Source of the DNA: Achromobacter sp. AONIH1 | GTDB taxonomy: Bacteria > Pseudomonadota > Gammaproteobacteria > Burkholderiales > Burkholderiaceae_B | Assembly: GCF_002902905.1 (NCBI RefSeq) | Contig: NZ_CP026124.1 | Location: 5,890,001-5,954,000 of the forward strand | Direction: 5' to 3' | Length of the DNA: 64,000 bases | Position numbers and translations under genes: made by a program | Notes under the pieces: model-generated | The model's input: the letters and a program-made list of their open reading frames with translations, nothing else | The model's database searches: none | Told to the model about the DNA's origin: nothing | Shown: piece after piece, positions 1 to 9,200 of the stretch | Position numbering within the stretch: position 1 is the first letter of the stretch | Layout of the letters: the number at the start of each line of letters is the position of its first letter

Positions 1-1215
1 GCCCACGAACTGCGGCTGCGGCGTGGCGCCGGGGTTGGCCGGATTGGCCATGATGTCGCGCAGCAGGAACAGCGTGTTGCCCTTCTGCATGAAGGCCGGA
101 CGCGACCAGTCGGTGTCGCAGTTCTGGTCGCCGTTCCACGGCGAGCAGGGGCTGGAGCGCTTGCCCGCGATATTGTCGAAGTGGTAGTAGGCCAGCGAGC
201 CGCGCAGCGTGTTCCTGTTGTTGACCTTCCACTCGGCGCCGGCCTGGGCGGCCAGCAGCCATTTGTCCTCGCTCTTGCCTTCCTTGAAGGACGACGAGTT
301 CCAGCCGTTGGCGCTGTACTCGGTGGAGAAGGCGCCCAGCGTGCCGAACAGCGTCACGTCGCGGCCCTGCAGCGGGTGCTTGAAGATCGCGGCCACGCCG
401 TCGAAGTTCAGGTCGTTCGAGAACAGCATGTCGGTGGAATCGAACGGATTGCCGATGCGTCCGCCGGTGACGGTGGCCCACTTGGTCGGACGGTAGGTCA
501 GGTAGGCCTGGTCCAGCCAGATGTCCTTCTTGGACATGCCGCCGCCCAGCGTCTGCGAGGTCGACACCGGGCTGTCGTCGCTGCCCGTGGCCAGGCGGAT
601 GCCGGCGGTCCAGGACTCGGACAGCTCGGCGCGCACGCCCAGGCGGGCGCGCACGCGCAGCTGGTTGCGGCGGTCTTCGCGCGTGTTCAGCATCGGCGGG
701 TAGCTGTTGCCGCCTTGCGGATTGACGTCGTACGGCCCCTTGGCGTTCAAGCGCGCGAAATCGGTGATTTCGTTGCTGTTGCTGCCCGAGTACAGGCGCG
801 ACTCGTCGCGCACGCGCACATCGCCCTCGACCGTGATGCGCGAAACCCAGTCGGGGAAGGTGTTCGGCTGGGCCCAGTTCTCTTCCTTGGCCTGGGTCAT
901 CACTTCGGCCTTGACCTCGTCGCGGATCTGGTCGCGCACGGTCTGCGGGATGTACGGCACGCGCACGTCGCCAGCCTGCGCCACGGCGGCGCCACGGTCA
1001 TTGCCGGTCGCGCGCGCGCTCTTGGCCTCGGCCTCGGCCTGCGCCACCAGCGCGTCGGCCTGGTCCTGCTTGATCACGCCCTGCTGCACCAGCAGGCGGA
1101 TCAGGTTGACGGTCGCGTTCTCGGACGGGGCCGGCGCGGCCTGCGCCGGCAGCGCCACGGCGCCCGCGGCGGCCAGGGCCAGCGCGGCGGCCAGTCGGTT
1201 GAGTTGGAACTTCAT
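1..1215 (-). CDS. Putative outer-membrane porin (Porin_5-like), 3' end outside the window
   Basis: The first 405 residues are visible; the C-terminus lies beyond base 1. The protein opens with a signal peptide (MKFQLNRLAAALALAAAGAV, processed near AQA). A short helical stretch follows (IRLLVQQGVIKQDQADALVAQ), then a long alternating-polarity segment with YLTYRPTKWATVTGGRIGNPF and similar strands, as expected of a beta-barrel. The N-terminal helix plus barrel layout resembles the family annotated as putative porin. It is the last gene of the minus-strand tonB/exbBD/two-partner-secretion run, 37 bases after tonB, with a GGAG about 10 bases before the ATG. I infer that it serves the same surface system, perhaps as an accessory outer-membrane channel. 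The substrate is unknown. Confidence 0.75.
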   Translation of the reverse strand, partial: MKFQLNRLAAALALAAAGAVALPAQAAPAPSENATVNLIRLLVQQGVIKQDQADALVAQAEAEAKSARATGNDRGAAVAQAGDVRVPYIPQTVRDQIRDEVKAEVMTQAKEENWAQPNTFPDWVSRITVEGDVRVRDESRLYSGSNSNEITDFARLNAKGPYDVNPQGGNSYPPMLNTREDRRNQLRVRARLGVRAELSESWTAGIRLATGSDDSPVSTSQTLGGGMSKKDIWLDQAYLTYRPTKWATVTGGRIGNPFDSTDMLFSNDLNFDGVAAIFKHPLQGRDVTLFGTLGAFSTEYSANGWNSSSFKEGKSEDKWLLAAQAGAEWKVNNRNTLRGSLAYYHFDNIAGKRSSPCSPWNGDQNCDTDWSRPAFMQKGNTLFLLRDIMANPANPGATPQPQFVG

Positions 1216-1252
1216 TGTCTTGACACTCCAGGGATCTGTTCGGTTCGTGATT

Positions 1253-1966
1253 TCAGGAGGGACGGCGGCCGGTCAGCGAGGCGCGGATGGGCATGCTGAC
1301 CGAGGCCGGCGGACGTTCGTCCAGCGCAGGCACCGCGCGCAAGGCCGCCACCACGCGGGCGTCGACGTCCGCATCGCCGCTGGACTTGGTGAGCTCGACG
1401 CGCGTGACCTGCCCGCTCGCCGTCAGCCAGATGTTGGCCTGCAGGCGGAAGGTCAGGTTGCGGGTGCGCTCGTCCTCGCGCAGGATCTTCTGCAGCGCGT
1501 AGGCGAGGTACTGGCTGTACGTGGCGTTGCCGGCGCGGCCGCCGCCGCCGCCCGACATGCCCTTGCCCTGACCGGCGCCGATGTTGAAGGCGTCGTTGCC
1601 GGCCTGCGCGTCGCCATCGATCTGCATCGGGTTGGCGAGGTCGTCGGCCGGCCGAGGCGGCGCCTCGTCCTGCGGCTTGGGCGGCTCGGGCGTGGGCACG
1701 GGCTCAGGCTCGGGCACGGGCTGCTGCTCTTCCTTGGGCTGCTCGGGCTCCGGCGGTTTCTCGGGCTCGGGCGGCGGCGGAGGAGGCGGCGGCAGCGGAA
1801 TGATGGCCGACACCTTCGGCGGCTCGCGCCGCACGCCGGACATGTCATTGGCCCAGCGCCACAGCAGATAGGCCGCGGCGGCCAGCGCCACGGCCACCGC
1901 CGCCAGCTTCAGCCAGCGCAGCGCCGGACGCCGCGCGCGCGGGGAATCGGATTCAGGAAACGACAT
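1253..1966 (-). CDS. tonB: TonB-family energy transducer
   Basis: A 237-residue TonB. A cytoplasmic Arg-rich N-terminus is followed by one membrane anchor (about residues 20-38, LKLAAVAVALAAAAYLLWRW). Next come a Pro/Glu/Lys-rich periplasmic spacer (about 55-105, with a run of eight prolines and repeated PEP/PKP units), a Gly-rich linker, and a TonB C-terminal domain (about 150-235) containing IWLTASGQVTRVELTKSSGD. It would carry proton-motive energy from ExbB/ExbD to an outer-membrane partner. It directly follows exbD (17-base gap) and precedes the porin gene. No TonB-dependent receptor is encoded nearby, so the TpsB/TpsA pair or the STN-domain sensor is the probable partner; this is inference by analogy with the P. 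aeruginosa exbB2-exbD2-tonB4 genes beside pdtA/pdtB. Confidence 0.88.
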   Translation of the reverse strand: MSFPESDSPRARRPALRWLKLAAVAVALAAAAYLLWRWANDMSGVRREPPKVSAIIPLPPPPPPPPEPEKPPEPEQPKEEQQPVPEPEPVPTPEPPKPQDEAPPRPADDLANPMQIDGDAQAGNDAFNIGAGQGKGMSGGGGGRAGNATYSQYLAYALQKILREDERTRNLTFRLQANIWLTASGQVTRVELTKSSGDADVDARVVAALRAVPALDERPPASVSMPIRASLTGRRPS

Positions 1967-1983
1967 GACGTTTGCCTCGGCCC

Positions 1984-2403
1984 CTATTGCGGCTTGCCGG
2001 TGACCAGGCCGACCTGGGCGAGTTCCAGGCGGCGCAGCAGATCCAGCACTTCCACGACCTTCTGGTACTGCACGGCGGCGTCGCCGCGCACGATGACCGG
2101 GAAGTCGGGATTGAGCGCTTTCTCGGTGCGCAGCCTGTCCTCCAGCTCGGGCAGGGTGACGGGATAGGCGTCCAGGAAGACCTGGCCGGCATCGTTGACG
2201 GAGATCGCCTTGGTCTTGGGTTGCGACAGGGCCATCGAAGAGCTGGCCTTGGGCAGGTTGACCTTGATGCCGGCGATCTGCGCGGTGGCGGTCAGGATGA
2301 ACATGACCAGCACCACCATCAGCACGTCGACCAGCGGCGTGATGTTGATGCCGTCGACGGGCGCGTCGTCGTCATCATCCTGGGCGGCGGATACGGAGGC
2401 CAT
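1984..2403 (-). CDS. exbD: ExbD/TolR biopolymer transport protein
   Basis: At 139 residues it has the usual ExbD/TolR length. A short acidic cytoplasmic tail (DDDDDAPVDGINITPLVDV) leads into one transmembrane helix (about 25-45, VLMVVLVMFILTATAQIAG). The invariant Asp in the helix (PLVDVLMV) is the likely proton-pathway residue. A periplasmic ExbD fold follows (TEKALNPDFPVIVRGDAAVQYQKVVEVLDLLRR). It forms the proton-driven motor with ExbB and energises TonB. The gene starts 9 bases after the exbB stop and ends 17 bases before tonB, so the three are surely co-transcribed. Confidence 0.93.
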   Translation of the reverse strand: MASVSAAQDDDDDAPVDGINITPLVDVLMVVLVMFILTATAQIAGIKVNLPKASSSMALSQPKTKAISVNDAGQVFLDAYPVTLPELEDRLRTEKALNPDFPVIVRGDAAVQYQKVVEVLDLLRRLELAQVGLVTGKPQ

Positions 2404-2412
2404 GGGATCTCC

Positions 2413-4320
2413 TTATGCTTCGGCGGCGGCGGGCTGCGCGTCGCGGACCGCGGGGCGGCCGGCAGCGCGCGGCGCGGGATGGTGGGCGGCTTCCTGTTCC
2501 TGCGTCTCGCCATGCACTTCGGCCAGGCGCGTGACGAACTCGTCGACGAACACGCGCATATCGGCGCTGACTTCCTTGTTGCGCGAGACCAGGCGGTTGT
2601 AGCCAAACAGGGCCGGGATGGCGACGAACAGGCCCATGGCGGTGGCCAGCAGCGCGGCGGCCATGCCGGGCGCGATGGCGTTGATGTTCACGTCGCCGGC
2701 CATGGCCGTGCCCAGGAACACCACCATGATGCCCAGCACCGTGCCCAGCAGGCCGATGTACGGGCCGCCGGCGATGGCGTTGGACAGCGAGCCAAGCTTG
2801 GCGCCCAGCACCTGGTTTTCCTTGGTGCGCACGGCGTCCATCGAGGCGCGGATGGCTTCGATGGTGGCGGCCGAGATCGAGCTGGTGTCGGCGCCCTGCT
2901 CGCGGCGGGTGCGGATTTCATTGACCGCCACGCGGTACAGGCGCCACAGCGAGGCATGCTCCAGCGAGCGCGCCAGGTTGGCGTCGTCGGCCAGCAGTTC
3001 CAGGCGCTTGCCGACCTTGGCGAACGATTCGCGGAAGGCGTCGTTGGCACGGGCCACGCGGGCCACGTTGCGGCTCTTGCGAATCATGATGAACCAGGAC
3101 TGCACCATCATCACGACCAGGATGGCGATGATGACCCAGGCGTCGATCGGCACGGCCTTGAGCAGGAAGCCCAGGCCGCCGAAACCGAAGCCGGACTGCT
3201 CTTCGTCGGTGCCATAGGCCACCAGGCGCGATTCGGCGCCCTGCGCGGTGGCGTCGGCCAGGATCAGCGCGGCGGGGCGGGCGATCTTGGACAGGCGCAC
3301 TTCGTCGATGGCGCCCACGAACGGCGCATAGACCGGACGGGCGGGCGCGGCTTCGGCCGGCGCCTGACCGTCGGCGGCGGGCGCGGCGGAGGCAGCTGGG
3401 GCGGCGGCCGGAGCCGGCACGTCACCGCCCAGGGCGGCGACGGTGTTCAGCGGCGGCAGGCTGGCGGCCAGCGACGACGAGACGCGGCCATTGACGTACA
3501 GGTTTACCTTGCTGCCGTCGGCCGTCACGGCCACGTGCTGCCAGGCTGCCGGGGCCAGGGGCTGGCCGGGCTGGCTGCGCTGGCCGTTGACCTCGACGAA
3601 GGGCACGCCTTGATTGATACCGACCAGCAGCGAATTGCCGGCGTCGCGGCGGGCATAGATCAGCTGCTCGCCTGCGGGTTGGTCGGCGCGCACCCAGGCG
3701 CTGAACGTGAAGGAACCGGCGGCCGGGATGGCCAGCGAGGGGCTCGCGGGCAGCATCAGCGGCGCGCCGCCGGCGAACTGCGCGGCGCGGCCGATCACGC
3801 CGTCCACCGCGGCGGTGGTCGGGGTCTGGGCGTGGTTGCTGTAGGCGGTGGTGTCGCGCGGCGGCGCGCCGGCGGCGCCGTCGAAGTGGTAGACCAGCGT
3901 GTAGTTCGGGTCGAAGGTCAGCTGGCCGTTGGCCGAGGCCGGGGCCTTCTGGTTGCCGTAGTACATCCAGATGTCCTGGCGCTGGCCGTCGGCCAGCTCG
4001 GGCACGTCCACCCAGATCAGGGCGATGCCCAGCAGCGGATCGAAGGCTTCGAGCTGATGGTTCAGCACGGTCTGATCATCGGCCGCGACGAAACGGATGT
4101 CGGCGCCCTTCTCGCTGATGCCGTCGAAGGTGAAGTTGCCGGTGTGCAGGCGCACCAGCAGCGGCGAACGGCCGGCGGAGCCGCCCAGCGGCGCGCCTTG
4201 CGGCGTGGTGTCCACGGTGATCTGCTTGCGGTATTGCCAGTCGGCCTGCCACCAGGCGTTGGCGGCCGCCGGCGCTAGGCCGGCCAGCACGGTCAGTAGG
4301 AACATCAGTAAACGTTGCAT
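2413..4320 (-). CDS. exbB: ExbB/TolQ motor protein fused to a periplasmic DUF2341/LamG-like region
   Basis: At 635 residues it is more than twice the usual ExbB length. A signal peptide (residues 1-22, ending ANA) is followed by a DUF2341-like domain (about 23-145; WWQADWQYRKQITVDTTP start, later IWMYYGN). A concanavalin/LamG-like domain comes next (about 150-345; FTFSAWVRADQ, WQHVAVTADGSKVNLYVNGR, GAIDEVRLSK), with an Ala/Pro-rich insert. The C-terminal 250 residues are a normal MotA/TolQ/ExbB channel: helices near 390-410, 510-535 (GGPYIGLLGTVLGIMVVFLG) and 550-575. The large outward portion could bind glycans or peptidoglycan, or touch TpsA/TpsB; that is inference. It lies between tpsB (37-base gap) and exbD. 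A comparable extended ExbB is, as far as I recall, typical of Pdt-like loci. Confidence 0.9.
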   Translation of the reverse strand: MQRLLMFLLTVLAGLAPAAANAWWQADWQYRKQITVDTTPQGAPLGGSAGRSPLLVRLHTGNFTFDGISEKGADIRFVAADDQTVLNHQLEAFDPLLGIALIWVDVPELADGQRQDIWMYYGNQKAPASANGQLTFDPNYTLVYHFDGAAGAPPRDTTAYSNHAQTPTTAAVDGVIGRAAQFAGGAPLMLPASPSLAIPAAGSFTFSAWVRADQPAGEQLIYARRDAGNSLLVGINQGVPFVEVNGQRSQPGQPLAPAAWQHVAVTADGSKVNLYVNGRVSSSLAASLPPLNTVAALGGDVPAPAAAPAASAAPAADGQAPAEAAPARPVYAPFVGAIDEVRLSKIARPAALILADATAQGAESRLVAYGTDEEQSGFGFGGLGFLLKAVPIDAWVIIAILVVMMVQSWFIMIRKSRNVARVARANDAFRESFAKVGKRLELLADDANLARSLEHASLWRLYRVAVNEIRTRREQGADTSSISAATIEAIRASMDAVRTKENQVLGAKLGSLSNAIAGGPYIGLLGTVLGIMVVFLGTAMAGDVNINAIAPGMAAALLATAMGLFVAIPALFGYNRLVSRNKEVSADMRVFVDEFVTRLAEVHGETQEQEAAHHPAPRAAGRPAVRDAQPAAAEA

Positions 4321-4357
4321 GGTCAGGACTCCGGGAGGAATGCGGTTGCGTGCGCGC

Positions 4358-5977
4358 TCAGAAGCTGGCGCGCAAGTTGAAGTTCAGGCGGGGATCGTGT
4401 TTGCGGGTGTTGGGACCGTCCTTGAGCGGGTAGCCCCAGTCCAGCGAGCCGCTCAGCCAGTCCAGCACCTGCATGCGGGTGCCCAGGCCCACGCTGGCCA
4501 GCGAGTAGCTGGCGTCCTGCTCCGGCAGCGTTTCGCGCAGGCGCAGGGTGGCGGCGTCGGCGAAGGCGTAGAAGCGCCACTCGTTGACGTTGGGGCCCAG
4601 CCAGCGGGCCAGCGACGGCGTGCGCCACTCGACCGAGCCGAGCAAGCCGTCATCGCCGGTGCGCTCGGCGGCCAGGTAGCCGCGCACGCTGGTGGCGCCG
4701 CCGGCGGAGAACTGCTCGTTGGACACCAGGGCGCCGGACGAAATCTGGAAGGCGCCGCGCAGGCCCAGCTGCCAGTCGCCGAGCAGGTTGTGCGTGTGGG
4801 TGCCGTCGCCGCGCAGCAGCGCGAAGCTGGGGCTGGCGCGATAGCGTTTATCGTCGAATTCCTTCCAGCCGCTGCCGATGCCGAAGGACGAGCGCGTGGC
4901 GCCGACGATCGACAGGCCCACGCTGCTCTGCGAGGACTCGGAATAGCGGTAGCCGTTGTACGAGAACGTGAACGGCAGGTACTTCAGCGGGATGAGTTCT
5001 TCGTTGTTGCCGAAGCGCGTGGTTTCATCGAACTTCTTGTAGTCGATGCCCATCGTCAGCGAGTTGTACCACTCGCCCTGCGGCTCCATGCTGTAGGTCG
5101 CGCTGACGCCGAACGAGTGGCCCTTGCCCAGCACGTTGGTGCCGCCGATGGTGGCCACGTTGCTGTCGCTCTTGTAGCCGGAGAACTGCAGGCTCCAGCG
5201 GTTGGACAAAGGCATCGAGTACGAGCCGGACCAGACCTTGGCGTTGTCGGTCTGCTGCGGCGCGGTGAAGAAGGTCAGGCTGACGGAATGGCCCAGCTGC
5301 CACAGGTTGTCGTAGCCGATCGAGGCGGTGCTGCGCAGCTTCTTGGTGTCGGCGCTGTAGTCGTTGTTCAGGCCCACGCTGGCGTGCCAGGGGCTCTTGT
5401 CCTCGACCTTCAGGTCCACGTCCATGGTGCCCGGCATGCGGCCTTCCTTGACCAGCGGCACCACCTGGCGCGAGGCGCCCCGGTTCAGATTGGTCAGCTC
5501 GGCCTGGGCCTTGTTGAAGTTCGGCACCTCGCCTTCCTGCAGCGCGGGCACTTCGTCGCGGATGGTCAGCGGCGAATAGTGCTTGGCGCCGACCACGCGC
5601 ACGCGGCCCACCTTGGTTTCCGATACCTGCAGGAAGACGATGCCGTCGGCCACCTGCTGCTCGGGCAGGTCCACGTACACCGACTGATAGCCGCGCTCCT
5701 GGTAGATGGTCTGCAGGGCCTCGCGCGCGGCCTCGATGTCGGACAGCGTGCGGTCCGGCCCCAGGTACGGATAGACCGCCTTCTCGATATCGCGCGCCTC
5801 CAGCACGGTGTTGCCGCGCACGATGTACTCGTTGACGTTGACGCGGCGCTGGTCGGCTGCCGCGGCGGCGGCATCGGCGGGCGCGGCGGCCTGCGCCCAG
5901 GCGGCGCCGGCCGCCAGCGTCAGGACGATCGCTCCCGCTGCGCGCAAGGCGCTGCCCTTACTCTCGAAATCATGCAT
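4358..5977 (-). CDS. TpsB/FhaC-type two-partner-secretion outer-membrane translocator
   Basis: A 539-residue Omp85-superfamily transporter that would export the adjacent TpsA. A signal peptide ends near AWAQA (about 30). POTRA domains follow: the first starts at VNVNEYIVRGNTVLEARDIE (about 46) and the second near VGRVRVVGAKHYS (about 123). The C-terminal 16-strand barrel includes the conserved motif SVRGYL (about residue 410) and ends with LNFNLRASF, a terminal Phe as in a beta-signal. The length suits ShlB/FhaC proteins. It is downstream of tpsA, separated by about 300 bases that contain a strong palindrome, so expression may depend on read-through or its own promoter. The closest described counterpart by context is PdtB of P. 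aeruginosa. Confidence 0.9.
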   Translation of the reverse strand: MHDFESKGSALRAAGAIVLTLAAGAAWAQAAAPADAAAAAADQRRVNVNEYIVRGNTVLEARDIEKAVYPYLGPDRTLSDIEAAREALQTIYQERGYQSVYVDLPEQQVADGIVFLQVSETKVGRVRVVGAKHYSPLTIRDEVPALQEGEVPNFNKAQAELTNLNRGASRQVVPLVKEGRMPGTMDVDLKVEDKSPWHASVGLNNDYSADTKKLRSTASIGYDNLWQLGHSVSLTFFTAPQQTDNAKVWSGSYSMPLSNRWSLQFSGYKSDSNVATIGGTNVLGKGHSFGVSATYSMEPQGEWYNSLTMGIDYKKFDETTRFGNNEELIPLKYLPFTFSYNGYRYSESSQSSVGLSIVGATRSSFGIGSGWKEFDDKRYRASPSFALLRGDGTHTHNLLGDWQLGLRGAFQISSGALVSNEQFSAGGATSVRGYLAAERTGDDGLLGSVEWRTPSLARWLGPNVNEWRFYAFADAATLRLRETLPEQDASYSLASVGLGTRMQVLDWLSGSLDWGYPLKDGPNTRKHDPRLNFNLRASF

Positions 5978-6282
5978 AGCGATGCACTCAGTTCCTTTTA
6001 TGAAAACCGGTCAGTGGCCGGCCGCTACCGTGCAGTGCGCTTGACAATCTCGTGACGGATTTCTGCCCGCATGTCCTCGTCCGCAGCTTCTGCTTGTTAC
6101 TAGACGTACTGGCGAGCCCGGGACTGCGCGTTGTAAGAAAAATTTCACGTAACAGCGCCGGCGCCCCTGGGCAGGCCCGCCGGAACGGACCAGGGCCCGG
6201 AAATTTCCGGGCCCTGGTCCGTTTTTTGCTCCCCGCCGATGTGACACCGACATGACAGGCGACAAGGTTTCAACCGCCGCCA
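5978..6282. other. Intergenic gap between tpsA and tpsB
   Basis: About 305 bases with no convincing gene. The main content is the 40-base palindrome at 6184-6223. The part next to tpsB (6000-6150) could hold a promoter for tpsB on the minus strand, but I see no clear -35/-10 pair. Confidence 0.5.
6184..6227 (+). terminator. Perfect 20-bp palindrome plus T-run, intrinsic-terminator-like on the plus strand
   Basis: Left arm 6184-6203 and right arm 6204-6223 are exact reverse complements (centre GGAAATTTCC). On the plus strand a run of six T follows (6222-6227). The genes on both sides are minus strand, and on that strand the hairpin is followed by GTTCCGG with no U-tract. It therefore looks like a plus-strand terminator or an attenuating hairpin between tpsA and tpsB. 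Confidence 0.6.
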
Positions 6283-9200
6283 TCACCTCGACAGTCTGGC
6301 GCGCTCCTGTTCCGTCAGGCCGCGCATCTCGCCCGGCTCCAGCGCGCCGGCTCCCAATATCTGCACCGCGCTGGCCGAGTCGTAGCGCGAGCCGGCGGGC
6401 GCCGCCGCGCGCGGCGACGGCGGCGTCGCGCCGGCGGCCGGTTCGTCGCCATAGCCCAGGATCTGCACGCTGATGACAGACGGCAGGTTCTGGCGCGACT
6501 GCTGCTGGGCGCGCTGCACCGATTCCTGCGCCGCGCCGGCCGCCGCCGAGGACGCCGCGCTGGCCGACGCCAGCGCGCCGGTGTTGACCGTCGCCGCCGC
6601 CGGAATGCCGTTGCTCTCGCCCTTGACCTGGATGTTGGCCGCGTTCACCACGTGCAGCGCCGCGATGTTGATGTTGCCCGACACCCGGATCCCCGCCTCG
6701 CCCGCGTCGATCGTGCCCAGCGGCGCATACAGGTCCACGTCGCCGGCCGGCACCTCCGCGATCGGCGCCAGCGTGGCGATGCCCGCGCCAGAACTCGGCG
6801 CGTTCGGCGACAGCGCCACGTTGCCGAACGCGTCATAGACCCGCCTCGGCGGCGTGTACACCACCGTGGTCTTGGCGCCCCGGCCGGCGTTGATGTCGCC
6901 CTCGGCAGACCACGCCAGGATGCCGCCGCCGAACGTCGTCATGATCCGGCTCTGCCCCAGCAGGATGCTGTCGCGCGCGTAGAGCTGGATGTCGCCGCTG
7001 CCCTGGGTCACGACGCCGGCGCTGGACGGCGGCGCCAGGCCCTCGACGCCGAAGACCTGCGCGCCGCCGGGCGTCAGCGCCTGGATGTCCCCGCCGGCGC
7101 GGGTCTGCACGCCCGCGCCGCCGTAGAGCGTGATGCCGCCGTCATAACGCAGGGGCGCGCCCTGCGCATCATGGTCGGGGAACAAGGCGGCGATGGCCTG
7201 GCGTCCGCGCAGATAGCTGCCCTCGCGCGCGGCCAGCTTGCCGTTGTATTCACGGCCGCTATTGCGCAGCTCGGCGAAATAGACCTGCCGGGCAAAGGCG
7301 CGCTGCTGTTCCGCCGGCAGCGCTGCGAAGTAGGCGCGCGCCTCGGCCGCGTCGCCGGCGTAGCCGTAGCGCTGGATCAGCCACAGCAGCAGCTCGGCCT
7401 CGTAGGTCTTGAAGGGCAGGCCCTGATCGAGCAGCGGACGGGCCGGATCGGCGGTCTTGTCGCCGAGATAGCGCGCGAGGAAGCCCGCATAGTCCGCCCC
7501 ACGCGCGCCGGCGCCGGCCTGCAGCGCGACGGCGGCGCCGGCGCGCGTGTCGCCAGGCGCCGCGGGCCCCAGGCTGACCACGGTGGCCTTGTCTTCCATC
7601 AACAGGTTGCGGCCGGCCGATATTTCCATCACGCCCGGACCCGCGACCATGAAGCTGCTGTGGAGAATGTCGCGGCCGGCCTGCACCAGCGACACATCCG
7701 AAAGGCTCGCATGCAGGAACAGATTGCCGCTCGCCGTGCCCGCGTAGCCGCCGCCCGAGTTGCGGCTCAGATCGCCCGGCAAGGACATGTCCTGACCGGG
7801 AGCCGTGCCGCTGTTGACGATATCGCGTCCGGCCAGCATGCGGACCGGCGCGGCGCCCACATACCAGACCTGACTGTCGCGCGTGGTGGCCGTATAGCTG
7901 TAGACAGCGCCGCTGCGCACGCCGACCAGATCCTGCCCGGCATAGATGCGCACCGGCTCGCGCGACGCGGACTGCGCCGCCACGCTGTCGACGCCGAAGG
8001 AGAACAGCGGCAGGCGCCGCGTCGTCGCGACGATGCCATCCACGGACTGGTTGCTGGAACGGATCCCGTTGAGCGCGACCCCGGCAAAAGCAGGCCGCTG
8101 CGGCGTCGCCAGCGCGCTCTCGGACGCGCCGGACGGCGTGATCGAATAGCCGCCGGCGTAAATCGAGCCGGACGCCAGCAATTCCAGCTGCCCCCGGTCC
8201 GACGGCATCAGCACGATGCCGTAGAGCGATGCATCGTAGCGATGCGACATCCCGGCGCGGGCCGACTGGCCGTAGTACATGCTGCCGCCCGCCGCCACGG
8301 CGCGCAGGATGGGCGGATAGATATAGCGTCCGTCCGTGGGCGAGATGTCCAGCCCCGTCGCGATGCCGCTGCCGTCGATTTCGGTCGCCGCGCTGCCTGG
8401 CGTGAGATTGCCGCCCGCCGAGTGCAGGTCAATGGCGCTGCGGCCGGTCCAGAGCGTGAACCATGAGATGCCGCCGCCCCCCGCCAGCAGGCCCGTCGCA
8501 TCGAGATAGGGCCGGGTCGCCAACTGCACCACGCGGCCGGGATCCACCACCGCGCCCAGCACCAGATCGCCGCGCGTATTCAGGTTGACGGTGGCGTCGC
8601 CCGGCGCCAGCACCAGTCCGCCGGTGGCCGAGGCCATCGACGAAGACAGGGGATCCGGCGCGCGGGAATCGAGTGGATCGCGCGCCAGGGAAGTGGCGCC
8701 ATAGGACAGCGCGATGCCGCCGAGCGAGGCCGCGCTGAGCTGCACGTTGCCGCGCAGGTTCGCCAATACGCCGTCCAGCGCATGGCGGTTCATGGCGCGG
8801 CTCTTCTTGTCTATGTCGTTGTAGCCGCGCGCCTCCAGGTCGGCGTTGTAGCCGCCGCCCACCCGAAAATCGATGTCGCCGCCGCCCGTCAGCACCAGGC
8901 GGCCGTCCGCCGTCATGCGGCCGCTGCCGCCCACCGCCACGGTCAGCCCCTGGCTGCGGCGCGCGCTTTCGGCCGTGTCCGCCTGCGCTTGCAGCGTGCC
9001 GGCATCGCCGCCGACCGAGATGGCGACGTTGCCGCCGCCCAGCGTGCCGAAACCGGTGAAGCCCACCAGATGGGGCACATAGGCATTCACCGCCGACGAG
9101 CCATTATCGAAAGGCGGGCGCACATAGGTGCCGAAGTTGATGCCCCAGGCCACCGGCACCGCGGCGGGACCGGACGGCGCATCGCCGCCGCCCTGCCGCC

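Noticed and set aside
1972..4278. Plus-strand open frame of 768 codons opposite exbB/exbD
   Set aside because: Gly/Arg/His/Gln-biased antisense frame overlapping two confident genes.
6283..6700. CdiA-like C-terminal toxin with immunity gene after the TpsA
   Set aside because: The C-terminus is DUF3739 plus an Ala/Gln-rich tail. There is no VENN-type boundary and no small immunity gene follows; tpsB is next.
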